A DNA stretch of 22,973 nucleotides from a virus. The stretch lies in IMG/VR virus record IMGVR_UViG_3300046000_011226, positions 1 through 22,973 of that record; one strand, given 5' to 3'. The notes beneath the pieces were generated by a model that was given only the letters and a program-made list of their open reading frames with translations, ran no database searches and was not told the DNA's origin. The position numbers and the translations under genes are program-made. Positions 13,925 through 20,782 of the stretch are shown piece by piece; position 1 is the first letter of the stretch; the number at the start of each line of letters is the position of its first letter.

Positions 13925-16900
13925 TCAAGAATCCCACCGCTGCGAGTCCACGCGGAGCCACGCCCACCCGCCCTCGTCGTGCTCCTCGGCGACGGTGCGC
14001 CGGGAGGGCGACGGGAGCGGCTCCTCGTCGGGAAGTGTATCTCCGCGCGGTGATACCGTGGGACCGAAACCCCTTTCAGATACTCTTCTTCTGTTAGGGG
14101 TTTCGGTCCCATTGGTATCTCCGCTCGGACATATCGTGGGACCGAAACCCCTATCAGAGACACCCACAGGTGGGTGCGTGTCTGTCTCTGTCGCAGGGCA
14201 GAGCACACGCACGGCGGCCGCGACGTCGTGCGGCACCTCCCGCTCGCCTCGCTCGTACCGCTGCACCGTCTTGCGGGAGACGCCTAGCAGCCCCGCTAGA
14301 GCCTCCGCCGTCAGCCCGAGGGCGGTTCTAGCGGCCAGCACCTCCGCGGCCCCTATAGCGCCCTCAGCGCGCGCCGGGCGCCCCACCGGCAGGACGCGGA
14401 CGTCGACGGCGCGGCCCTGCCACCCGGACGGCGCGACGGTGCCGACGTGGAGCTGTCGCCCTGGTCGCGTGCGGTGGACGGTGCGGAGTCGGCCGTGCGC
14501 CTGCCCGAGCTCGGCGCCCGCGAGCGCGTCGAGGCGGCCCTCGACGTCGAGCCCGAGGTAGGCCGCCTTGACGCGCTCGACGCCCAGGTTGGGGCGCGGG
14601 TCCATCAGCGTCAGGGTGGCGTCGCAGTCGGCCATGTGGTCGAGGCCTTCGAGCGCCTGATAGTGCCCGAGGACGTAGCGGCCTTGCCACCCGGCGAGGA
14701 TCGGCGCGAGGTGAGCGCGCGCCCGGTCGAGCGACGCGGCGGTGCCACGGCAGGCCTTCCACGCCTTGCGCGGGGCGGGGTCGTCGGGCGCGAGGGTGTG
14801 CGCGATTGCGGCCTCGATCACCTGCGGGGCGATCAGCCCGACGGAGCGCGTGGCGCCGCCCTCCGCGAGCCACGCGATAGCCCAGCGCAGCGCGGGGAGG
14901 ATCGCGGGCCAGTCGGGCAGTCCTCGCGGGAGCCACGTCGCGCGGCTGGCGCGAGCGGCGAGGATCGTCCGTGCGATCGGTGCGCCGTCGGGGACGCGGA
15001 GCGCGGTGACGGGCGGCGCCCACCCGAGCAGCTTCGTGAGCGCCGGGACGTGCAGCGCCACGTCAGCGTCGAGGATCACCACGGGACCTGGGTGCGCGAG
15101 GGCGGTGGTCAACTGCGCGTTGACGCCCACCACCACCGCGGCGCGGTCGTCGTCCTCGCCGTCGAGGGCGGCCGCGTAGGGCGCGGTACGTAGCAGCCCC
15201 TCGACGGGCGCGACGGCGGTGAGTCCGCGCCAGAGCAGGTCGAGCACGCGTGACGCGGCGCCGAGCTCTGCGGCGCGCGCCGCGTTGACGCGTGCGACGG
15301 CGAGCGCGCTCCACCGGATCGGCGGTGCCTTCGATCGGGCGTCGGGGCGGATCGCGCCCGCGGCGGCGTCCAGCACGGCGGCGGCGGTGCCCTCGATCCC
15401 GGCCGCTTCGAGCAGGTCCGGCGACACCTCGTGCGCGTACGCCTCGACGGCGTGGCGTAGGTACGTGAGGCCCTCGGCGACGGAGCCGGGCGCCACGAAC
15501 CACCGGCGCCACGCGTCGAGGGCGGGCGCGAGCGCGACGGAGTACGCGGTGACGAACTGGTCGAGGTAGCGCACCGCGCCGTCCAGTTGGTCGAGGGTGA
15601 CGCGCTCGGTGAAGAGAGGGTCTCCGGGCTCGTCGACCACCAGCGTGCCGGAGGTGCCAGCGTACCCGGAGAGGGCGCTCGCGAGGCCGTGCACACCGAC
15701 GACGAGGGACGCGTCCGGCGCGCCCTCCTGCCCGGCGTAGGCGGGGCAGCGGGCACGCTCCGGGCACGGGTCGCGGCCGCGGCCGTCGCACAACTCCTTC
15801 GAGACGCTCTGCCCACCCGCGGCGAGCGGCGCGGCAGAGTCGGAGTAGATGCACGTCAGCGAGCCGTCGGGCTGTGTGTGCGAGGTGGGCGAGTAGATCC
15901 TGAGCGAGCGCCCGGGGAGTTTCGCGGCGATCTGCTTGCCCAGCTTGTGTGTCGGTACGCTGATCGCCATGCGCGAGCCCGGTGCGGCGCGTCCCTCGAT
16001 CGGCGGGAGTGTGGCCGCGTGCGCGAGCACGGCTTGAGTCTTCCCGGTGCCGGGCGGCGCGGCAATGCACGTCACGCCGTAGGCCTCGCGGATCGCGTGC
16101 GTGATTGCCATGCCCGCGGTCGCGGCGGGCACCTCGACGCCCGGGACGGCGGTGAGTTGCGCGCGCACGGCGACGGCCTCGGCGGTGGCGGCGACGCCGG
16201 CGAGATGCAGCGCGAGGCGCGCGGCGACACCCACGAGCGGGACGCCCTCGCCCGCGGCGGCGGTGAGCTGGTCGATCACCCGCGCCTCGGCGGCGGTGCG
16301 ACGCGTGGCGTAGTCGAGCGCGTCGGCGACGCCCGGGAAGTCCGCGCGGAGGGTGGCGTATCCGCTGACGGTCTGCCCGGTGGCGTACCGTGTGACGGTC
16401 GTCGACGCGAGCGCGGTGCGGTCGTCGAGCAGGTAGGCCCACGCCGGGTCGACGAGGTGCGCGCGGGCGACGACGGCGGGGACGTACTCCAGCGGGCAGC
16501 CGCGCGAGCACAGCGCCCCGGCGAGCGCGAGGTAGCAGCGGCGCCAGTCGCGGGTGACGGTGTCGCGGATCGCGGCGCCGACGGCGTCGGCCACCGGGTG
16601 CCACTCGGGCGGTGAGTCGGCGGCGACGGCCGGGAGCGCACCGACGGCGTCAGCGCGGACGATCACGCGAGGGAGCGCACCGCCGCGGGCGACGCGTGCC
16701 GGGAGCGCGCGCGCGGGCGGCGCCTCGACGGCGCGGAGTCGCGAGAGGTCGACGAGGTCCGGCGCGCGACGCTCGCCCTTGTAGACGCACCTCGCGACGC
16801 GCATCAAGTGTCCCCAGTCTTTGCACTCCAGCGCCGACGCCCACGCGCCTTCGGCCACGAGCGCATGGAGCCACGCGAGGAGACGCGGCTCGGCCTCGTC

Positions 16901-17413
16901 GACGGGGAGCCACGTTGCGAGCGGCTGGAGCAAGCGGTAGCCCTTCGGCGACAGGTAGAGCCCGCAGGTCTGGAGGGACGGCGCGGAGTCCCACAGCGCG
17001 TCGAAGGCGGCGCGCGTCTCGGGTGTCCAGGGCAGGTGCCCGGGCGTGTCGATGTCGGCGATAAAGCACGTCTGGAGCGCGTCGAGGCCCTGCGCGCGGA
17101 GCCACGGCAGCGACTCCTTGGACACGCGCGGTGTAGCAGGAACCGGCACACCCTGACGGCACACGACGTAGCCCGAGACGAGAGCACCCGTGCGCCACGT
17201 CCTGCCGCCCGCGGCCTCGGCGAGCGTCGTGTGCTGCTCGGCCCTGACGTCGTGGCGGTTGCCCTCGGAGCCTCGCGGCTCGCGCCAGTCGGAGGTGTGC
17301 ACCGTGCAGCCCTTGCGAGCGCACCCGGCGCTCGGGACGCCGGGCGAGTGGAGCGTCATCACGCGCTGGTCGCTGATCCACATGAGGGGCGTGTCGAGGT
17401 CAGCGGGGCGCAT
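13925..17413 (-). CDS. Primase (AEP-like)–helicase fusion with C-terminal XRE helix-turn-helix
   Basis: 1162 residues, ATG at 17413 with GGAGAG close upstream. The N-terminal region carries AEP primase-like motifs: IADIDTP (Asp120, Asp122), LSPKGYRLLQP (154-164) and a KDWGHLMRVARCVY segment (198-211). The helicase-like region has Walker A PPGTGKT (453-459), Walker B LVVDEPGD (591-598), a VVILDAD strand (778-784), a 'GHYQALEGLDHMADCDATL' block ending DPRPNLG (916-944) and motif-VI-like QAHGRLR (971-977). Four cysteines (521, 542, 550, 556) lie between Walker A and B. Residues 1024-1060 are an XRE-type HTH (ALGLTAEALAGLLGVSRKTV). The tail repeats a 16-residue unit at 1085-1100 and 1111-1126. 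It likely primes and unwinds phage DNA. Assignments of AEP and helicase are by motif only. Confidence 0.75.
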   Translation of the reverse strand: MRPADLDTPLMWISDQRVMTLHSPGVPSAGCARKGCTVHTSDWREPRGSEGNRHDVRAEQHTTLAEAAGGRTWRTGALVSGYVVCRQGVPVPATPRVSKESLPWLRAQGLDALQTCFIADIDTPGHLPWTPETRAAFDALWDSAPSLQTCGLYLSPKGYRLLQPLATWLPVDEAEPRLLAWLHALVAEGAWASALECKDWGHLMRVARCVYKGERRAPDLVDLSRLRAVEAPPARALPARVARGGALPRVIVRADAVGALPAVAADSPPEWHPVADAVGAAIRDTVTRDWRRCYLALAGALCSRGCPLEYVPAVVARAHLVDPAWAYLLDDRTALASTTVTRYATGQTVSGYATLRADFPGVADALDYATRRTAAEARVIDQLTAAAGEGVPLVGVAARLALHLAGVAATAEAVAVRAQLTAVPGVEVPAATAGMAITHAIREAYGVTCIAAPPGTGKTQAVLAHAATLPPIEGRAAPGSRMAISVPTHKLGKQIAAKLPGRSLRIYSPTSHTQPDGSLTCIYSDSAAPLAAGGQSVSKELCDGRGRDPCPERARCPAYAGQEGAPDASLVVGVHGLASALSGYAGTSGTLVVDEPGDPLFTERVTLDQLDGAVRYLDQFVTAYSVALAPALDAWRRWFVAPGSVAEGLTYLRHAVEAYAHEVSPDLLEAAGIEGTAAAVLDAAAGAIRPDARSKAPPIRWSALAVARVNAARAAELGAASRVLDLLWRGLTAVAPVEGLLRTAPYAAALDGEDDDRAAVVVGVNAQLTTALAHPGPVVILDADVALHVPALTKLLGWAPPVTALRVPDGAPIARTILAARASRATWLPRGLPDWPAILPALRWAIAWLAEGGATRSVGLIAPQVIEAAIAHTLAPDDPAPRKAWKACRGTAASLDRARAHLAPILAGWQGRYVLGHYQALEGLDHMADCDATLTLMDPRPNLGVERVKAAYLGLDVEGRLDALAGAELGQAHGRLRTVHRTRPGRQLHVGTVAPSGWQGRAVDVRVLPVGRPARAEGAIGAAEVLAARTALGLTAEALAGLLGVSRKTVQRYERGEREVPHDVAAAVRVLCPATETDTHPPVGVSDRGFGPTICPSGDTNGTETPNRRRVSERGFGPTVSPRGDTLPDEEPLPSPSRRTVAEEHDEGGWAWLRVDSQRWDS
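14037..14161. repeat. Repeat cluster inside primase-helicase gene, candidate replication origin (iterons)
   Basis: Core GGGACCGAAACCCCT occurs exactly at 14060-14074, inverted at 14096-14110, and again direct at 14138-14152. Two 47-base direct repeats (14037-14083 and 14115-14161; 41 of 47 bases identical) are spaced by exactly 78 bases. The inverted copy sits between them, and flanking GATACC/GGTATC and CAGA/TCTG also pair. In 14051-14160 I count 57 GC of 110 (52 %), against 70-73 % in the adjacent 60-base blocks. The element is in frame and forms most of the protein tail. Location in a replication gene resembles lambda ori within gene O. Origin activity is an inference. Confidence 0.5.
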
Positions 17414-17780
17414 GGACTCTCCTCGTAGCGATAGCAGCGCGCACCGTCTCGGCCGCGTCGATGGCGTTCTCCGCGAGGGTGCGCGAGGCGTCGAGGCGCA
17501 GCGTCAGGGCGACGCACCCGAGGGCTGTCATGCGCTCGCGCCAGTGCACCTGCTCCGGTGTCTCGCGGGTACGCGCGCCCTTCACTTCGAGCTCGACGCG
17601 CCAGCCTTCGGGGGCGACGACTCCGGTGAGGTCCGCGGCGCCGACGGGCGCGCACTCCACCCAGGTCCCGCGGTCGGTGCGGACTTTCCCGGCGGGCTGT
17701 CGCCAGAGAGTGACGCCGCAGCGCGCGGCCGTGATTGCGACGCGCAAGGCGTTCGAGAAGTCCTGCTCTGATAGGCTCAT
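17400..17780 (-). CDS. VRR-NUC domain nuclease
   Basis: 126 residues from ATG at 17780, in an ATGA overlap with the helicase stop; it overlaps the primase-helicase start by 14 bases. The pattern is that of stand-alone phage VRR-NUC proteins: GVTLWRQPAGKVRTDRG (the 'R.n.G....' strand), GAADLTGVV (Asp50 as the 'sDl.g' acid), VELEVKGAR (Glu63/65, Lys67 as the 'E.K' motif) and TPEQVHWRERMTALGCVAL (the 'qt.Q..w...l...Gg' helix-strand). These residues correspond to the PD-(D/E)xK-like active site. Such enzymes cleave branched or structured DNA. Its neighbours are a helicase and a primase-helicase, which suits a role in replication-intermediate processing. Confidence 0.8.
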   Translation of the reverse strand: MSLSEQDFSNALRVAITAARCGVTLWRQPAGKVRTDRGTWVECAPVGAADLTGVVAPEGWRVELEVKGARTRETPEQVHWRERMTALGCVALTLRLDASRTLAENAIDAAETVRAAIATRRVHAPR

Positions 17781-19213
17781 TGCGTCACCGAGGGGCGGGG
17801 ATAGTAGCGCCGTTCGAGGTCCGTAAACGCGGGCCACGCTCCGAACTTTTCCCGGTAGCGGTGGCGCGCGGCGCCCACCTTCCAGCCGCGCGAGGCGGCC
17901 GTCGCCACGGTGCCTTCGTACCACGCGCGGCGCACCGCCACGGGGAGCGTCGAGGGCGGCACCACCTCGACGAGCGCGCCGTCCACGGTCTCGATCTCCT
18001 CGCGCGGCGGCGCCTCGAAGACGTGCCCGCACTCGGGGCACACCAGCGTCCCGGTTGGGAGCGCCGCGAAGCAGCTCGGGCAGGTCTTCACCGGGGCCGC
18101 GCTCGCGCGCTTCTTCTTCGATTCGAGGGACCACTCCTGATCGTCCTGCGGGAAGCCATGCGCGAGCACGCAGCCCGCGTGGTCGAGGAGCAGCGCGGGC
18201 GTGTCGCCGTCGGGCCGCAGCCCGCGCCCGGCCATCTGGAGGTACAGGCCCTTGCTCTTCGTCGGCCGCGCGAGCACCACGCACTTGCAGCGCGGCAAGT
18301 CCCACCCCTCGGTGAGCACGCCAAAGTTCGCGACGACGGTAGTCTCGCCCGTCGCGAGTCGCGCGAGGATCGCAGCGCGCTCGTCGTCGTCGGTGGTGCC
18401 GTCGAGGTGCTCGGCGCGCACGCCCGCCTCGACGAACTGCGCGACGATTGCCTTCGAGTGCCCGACGCTCGCCGCGAAGACGACAGTGGTGCGCGAGGCG
18501 GCGTGCTCCTGCCAGTGAGCGACGATATCGCCGACGAGCTCGCGGCGGTTCAGCGCCTCGTCGAGGTCGTGCAAGTTGTAGTCGCCCGCGGTGCTCTTGA
18601 TCGTCGACAGGTCCACCGGGTGACGCGTGCTGTACACCGTCGGGACGATCAGGAATCCCTCGGCCGCGAGGTCGCCGAACTGCGCCACCTGGACGAGGGC
18701 GCCGAAGGCGTCGCCGAGTCCGCGCCCGTCGCCGCGGCAGGGCGTTGCGGTGAGGCCGACGACGACTGCGCCCGGGTAGGATTCGAGGATCCGCTCATAC
18801 GTGCGCGCGGTGGTGTGGTGCGCCTCGTCCACGAAGATCAAGTCGGCGGGCGGGTGCTTGCGCCCGACGAGAGTCTGCACCGACGCCACTTGCACCGGGG
18901 CGTGCGGCCGGGCGCGCGGGTCACCCGCGAGGATCGTCCCGAGGTGCTCGCGCGCGAGGCCGCTCGCGAGGAGCTTCGAGTAGCACTGGTCGATGAGCTC
19001 GCGGCGGTGCGCCAGGAAGAGCGCGCGCTTCTGCTTGCGGACGGCGCCCGCGATAATCGCGGCGGCGACGACGGTCTTTCCGCCGCCCGTTGGCAGCACC
19101 ATCAGGACGCGCTTGACGCCGCGGGCGATCTCGGCGCGGACGGCGGCAATGCCTCGCTCCTGGTACGGGCGGAGTTGCAGGACTGGGGGTGTCGGTGGTA
19201 GGGAATCGGTCAT
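17777..19213 (-). CDS. SF2 DEAH helicase with C-terminal zinc ribbon
   Basis: 478 residues from ATG at 19213. A strong GGAAGGAGG eight bases upstream decides this start over an in-frame TTG at 19237. Motifs in order: LRPYQERGI (14-22), Walker A PTGGGKT (41-47), LAHRRELIDQ (68-76), DEAH (129-132), TATP (155-158), TEGWDLP (301-307) and QMAGRGLRP (326-334). A CPSC...CPEC zinc ribbon lies at 378-395. The layout matches phage UvsW/type III restriction-like SF2 helicases, which remodel branched DNA in replication and recombination. The last 60 residues hold a short helical domain (YEGTVATAASRGWKVGAARHRYREKFGAWP), a pattern often found after the zinc ribbon in these phage helicases. Confidence 0.9.
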   Translation of the reverse strand: MTDSLPPTPPVLQLRPYQERGIAAVRAEIARGVKRVLMVLPTGGGKTVVAAAIIAGAVRKQKRALFLAHRRELIDQCYSKLLASGLAREHLGTILAGDPRARPHAPVQVASVQTLVGRKHPPADLIFVDEAHHTTARTYERILESYPGAVVVGLTATPCRGDGRGLGDAFGALVQVAQFGDLAAEGFLIVPTVYSTRHPVDLSTIKSTAGDYNLHDLDEALNRRELVGDIVAHWQEHAASRTTVVFAASVGHSKAIVAQFVEAGVRAEHLDGTTDDDERAAILARLATGETTVVANFGVLTEGWDLPRCKCVVLARPTKSKGLYLQMAGRGLRPDGDTPALLLDHAGCVLAHGFPQDDQEWSLESKKKRASAAPVKTCPSCFAALPTGTLVCPECGHVFEAPPREEIETVDGALVEVVPPSTLPVAVRRAWYEGTVATAASRGWKVGAARHRYREKFGAWPAFTDLERRYYPRPSVTQ

Positions 19214-19368
19214 CGGCTGCGCCTCCTTCCGGCGCAATAGTCGGTCACATGTCCGAGCGGTTGCACCCGCTGCGGACAGCTATTGCTACCGCGGGACGCG
19301 TCGGATTGCAAGCGCGTAGCAACACGCCAGAAGTTGCACGGCGTCGCTCACCGTGGTATTCGCCGGGT
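19214..19368. promoter_or_regulatory. Divergent control region between helicase (-) and HTH gene (+)
   Basis: This 155-base gap separates divergent genes and is the only sizeable noncoding stretch. It contains an imperfect dyad at 19251-19277 and a second dyad TTGCTAC (19283-19289) with GTAGCAA (19316-19322). TTGC also recurs at 19261, 19306 and 19334. For the plus strand, TTGCAC (19334-19339), 17 bases, then TATTCG (19357-19362) is a weak -35/-10 candidate that would start RNA at about the ATG. These are candidate operators and promoters only. Confidence 0.45.
19251..19277. repeat. Imperfect dyad (operator or leader hairpin) upstream of helicase
   Basis: Left arm GTCCGAGCGG (19251-19260) pairs with CCGCTGCGGAC (19267-19277) with one extra base; the centre is six bases. 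It is about 38 bases before the helicase start, upstream of its strong ribosome site. It could be an operator for the adjacent HTH protein or a hairpin in the helicase leader. Which one cannot be told from sequence. Confidence 0.4.
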
Positions 19369-19548
19369 ATGACTGCATCACTGGACGATAGGTTGATCGC
19401 TCGCATCAAGGCCGTGCTCCTGACGTGCACGCGGACGGAGCTCGCAGCGCGCTGCGGAGTCTCGCACGCGACGCTCGGCCGCGCGCTGAACGGGCTCCCG
19501 GTGGGAGCGCCCACGCGCAAGCTCATCGCGCTGGAGGTGGGCAAGTGA
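19369..19548 (+). CDS. Small Cro-like helix-turn-helix regulator
   Basis: 59 residues from ATG at 19369; no clear ribosome site precedes it, so translation may be leaderless. The reading frame stays open to 19189 but that extension overlaps the helicase control region and has unlike composition. One helix-turn-helix is visible: TRTELAARCGVSHATLGRALNGLPVGAPTRKLIALE (residues 21-56), with the 'elA...Gvs..Tl.r.l.G' core of lambda-Cro/XRE proteins. There is no dimerisation or cleavage domain, so a Cro-like switch or early gene repressor is plausible. It is translationally coupled to the DUF3223-like gene by a GTGA overlap. Confidence 0.7.
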   Translation: MTASLDDRLIARIKAVLLTCTRTELAARCGVSHATLGRALNGLPVGAPTRKLIALEVGK

Positions 19549-20225
19549 AGTACGTGCTCGGGGGGCAGGAGTACACCTCGAAGGCAGCGCTCGAAGCGCG
19601 GTGTCGCGAGATCCTCGGCCCGATGCCCCGCCGGGAGTACACGCTCGAAGGCGAAGACCTGGAGTTCATTCGCGCCCTCTTCGCGCGGCACCCGGAGGCC
19701 CTCACGAAGAGCGACGTGATCGGGTCGAAGAGCTTTCGCGTGGTCGCTTCGACCATGGGCACGCACTGCCTCGCGGTCGCTCGCGCTGACGGCACGTGGG
19801 AGCGATGGAGCTACGCCAGTGCGATCAGCCCGCCGAAGCCGTGGGCGCGATTCGCTGACGTTGCGCGTCATGTGATCTCCCCTCAGATTCTGGCGTTTCG
19901 CGAGTCGGTGAGCGAGCGCGTGAGCGCCGTCTCTGGCGTCGCGATTGTCGGGAGCGGCCACGTAGATCATGCCGAGCCGTGGACGTTTGACGCCCTGCTC
20001 CGCTCGTTCGTGACGTCGCACGCGGTGGACGTTGACGCTGTTGCGTACGTTGACCGGCCCGATGGGTTCACGTGGTGGGTCGATGACGCGCTGACGACCG
20101 CGTGGTCGACGTACCACGCCGAGACGGCCGTGCTTCGTCTCGTCACGGCAGAGGAGAATCTCGGGCCGTCCTGTCGCGCTAGCCGCCTAGCACCACCGCC
20201 CACTCCTCCGCGTCGCGCGCTGTGA
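19545..20225 (+). CDS. DUF3223 / DCL-like protein with HNH-like C-terminus
   Basis: 226 residues from GTG at 19545, with GGAGG seven bases upstream and a GTGA overlap with the HTH gene. The first ~120 residues follow DUF3223/DCL: YVLGGQEYTSKAALEARCREIL, LEGEDLEFIRALFARHPEALTK, FRVVASTMGTHCLAVARADGTWERWSY, and a final RHVISPQILAFRES helix. Family members outside phages include plant DCL, tied to plastid rRNA maturation. Residues 138-206 show GHVDHAEPWTF then WSTYHAETAVLRLVTAEEN, a degenerate HNH-like His/Asn arrangement (inference). The last 15 residues come from DNA that also encodes the end of the opposite-strand gene. The biochemical role in phage is not established. Confidence 0.65.
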   Translation: MKYVLGGQEYTSKAALEARCREILGPMPRREYTLEGEDLEFIRALFARHPEALTKSDVIGSKSFRVVASTMGTHCLAVARADGTWERWSYASAISPPKPWARFADVARHVISPQILAFRESVSERVSAVSGVAIVGSGHVDHAEPWTFDALLRSFVTSHAVDVDAVAYVDRPDGFTWWVDDALTTAWSTYHAETAVLRLVTAEENLGPSCRASRLAPPPTPPRRAL

Positions 20226-20382
20226 TCCGGCGCGCGCCGCCGTACCACGACACCACCAGCGACGAGACGGACGCGAGCCGCCACGCGGGCACGCCCGCCC
20301 GCAGCCGCACGGAGAGCACCCGCGCGTAGCACTCGCGCCCGTCGTCGGAGCGCAGCCGCACCACCTCGCCGACGCTCAGCAC
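20179..20382 (-). CDS. Small beta-rich unknown protein
   Basis: 67 residues from GTG at 20382, overlapping the upstream stop by seven bases. It is strand-rich: LSVGEVVRLRSDDGRECYARVLSVRL and WRLASVSSLVVSWYGGARRITARDAEEW. This looks like a small SH3-like or KOW-like barrel, but no family is recognised. Its 3' end overlaps the end of the DUF3223-like gene on the other strand by 47 bases (20179-20225). Coding in this frame is supported by normal composition compared with the Arg-rich alternative upstream extension. Confidence 0.5.
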   Translation of the reverse strand: MLSVGEVVRLRSDDGRECYARVLSVRLRAGVPAWRLASVSSLVVSWYGGARRITARDAEEWAVVLGG

Positions 20383-20570
20383 GACGGAGGCCCCGACACG
20401 GCGACCACGGCCCACCCACGCGAGCGGCCATGCGCGGCGACGGCCTCGGCGACCGGTACGTCCAGCGAGTAGCGATCGCCCTCGACGTAGCGACTGCCGC
20501 CCTCGACGCGCACCCGCACGCGCCGCACGCCACCGTCGGCGAGGTGCACGCGGTAGAGCTGCGTGCTCAC
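20376..20570 (-). CDS. Small unknown protein
   Basis: 64 residues from GTG at 20570, in a GTGA overlap with the preceding stop. The first half is a strand pair (TQLYRVHLADGGVRRVRVRVEGGSRYVEGDRYSLDVPV), the second a helix with a short strand (AEAVAAHGRSRGWAVVAVSG). No family recognised. Start choice relies on the stop/start overlap, the rule at most gene borders here. Confidence 0.5.
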   Translation of the reverse strand: MSTQLYRVHLADGGVRRVRVRVEGGSRYVEGDRYSLDVPVAEAVAAHGRSRGWAVVAVSGPPSC

Positions 20571-20782
20571 GGCGCACCGTCCCGCGCGATCAGCTCCAGC
20601 GCGCGCGTCCACCAGCGGGGCGCGCCGTCGCCGGTCGCGTCGAGGTACTCCCCGACGCGGCTCGACGGGGTCCACCCCGCGGCGAGGAGGCGCGCGGCAT
20701 CGTCGTCGTCGGGGAGGCGCATCGGGCACCGCACCCGACGCGTCGACCACAGCGCGAGGGCGTTGCTCTCGACGTCGCTCAT
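20567..20782 (-). CDS. Small acidic unknown protein
   Basis: 71 residues from ATG at 20782, with GAGGG five to six bases upstream and an ATGA overlap with the PP-loop gene. Visible parts: MSDVESNALALWSTRRVRCPMRLPDDDDAARLLAAGWTPSSRVGEYLDATGDGAPRWWTRALELIA (one domain, Trp- and Asp-rich, with a final helix). No family recognised. Codon and protein composition are normal, so it is probably a real accessory gene. Confidence 0.55.
   Translation of the reverse strand: MSDVESNALALWSTRRVRCPMRLPDDDDAARLLAAGWTPSSRVGEYLDATGDGAPRWWTRALELIARDGAP

Noticed and set aside
13629-13967. 112-residue frame overlapping the small gene before terS
   Set aside because: Arg/Gly/Ala-rich throughout; the 78-residue frame has a normal composition and plausible helices.
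14060-14110. Rho-independent terminator at the strong hairpin
   Set aside because: It lies inside the coding region, has a 21-base loop between its cores, and no T run follows in the transcribed direction.
14037-14161. CRISPR-like array
   Set aside because: Only two direct copies plus one inverted core, in a coding frame, with no regular unique spacers and no cas genes.
13717-14208. Minus-strand alternative frame with repeated SVPRY and AEI phrases across the repeat cluster
   Set aside because: The repetition is explained by the DNA repeats. Outside them the frame is low complexity, and the primase-helicase frame is continuous through the region.
17735-19201. 488-residue plus-strand frame opposite the SF2 helicase
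   Set aside because: Arg-, Gly- and His-rich shadow; the minus strand carries every helicase motif in order.
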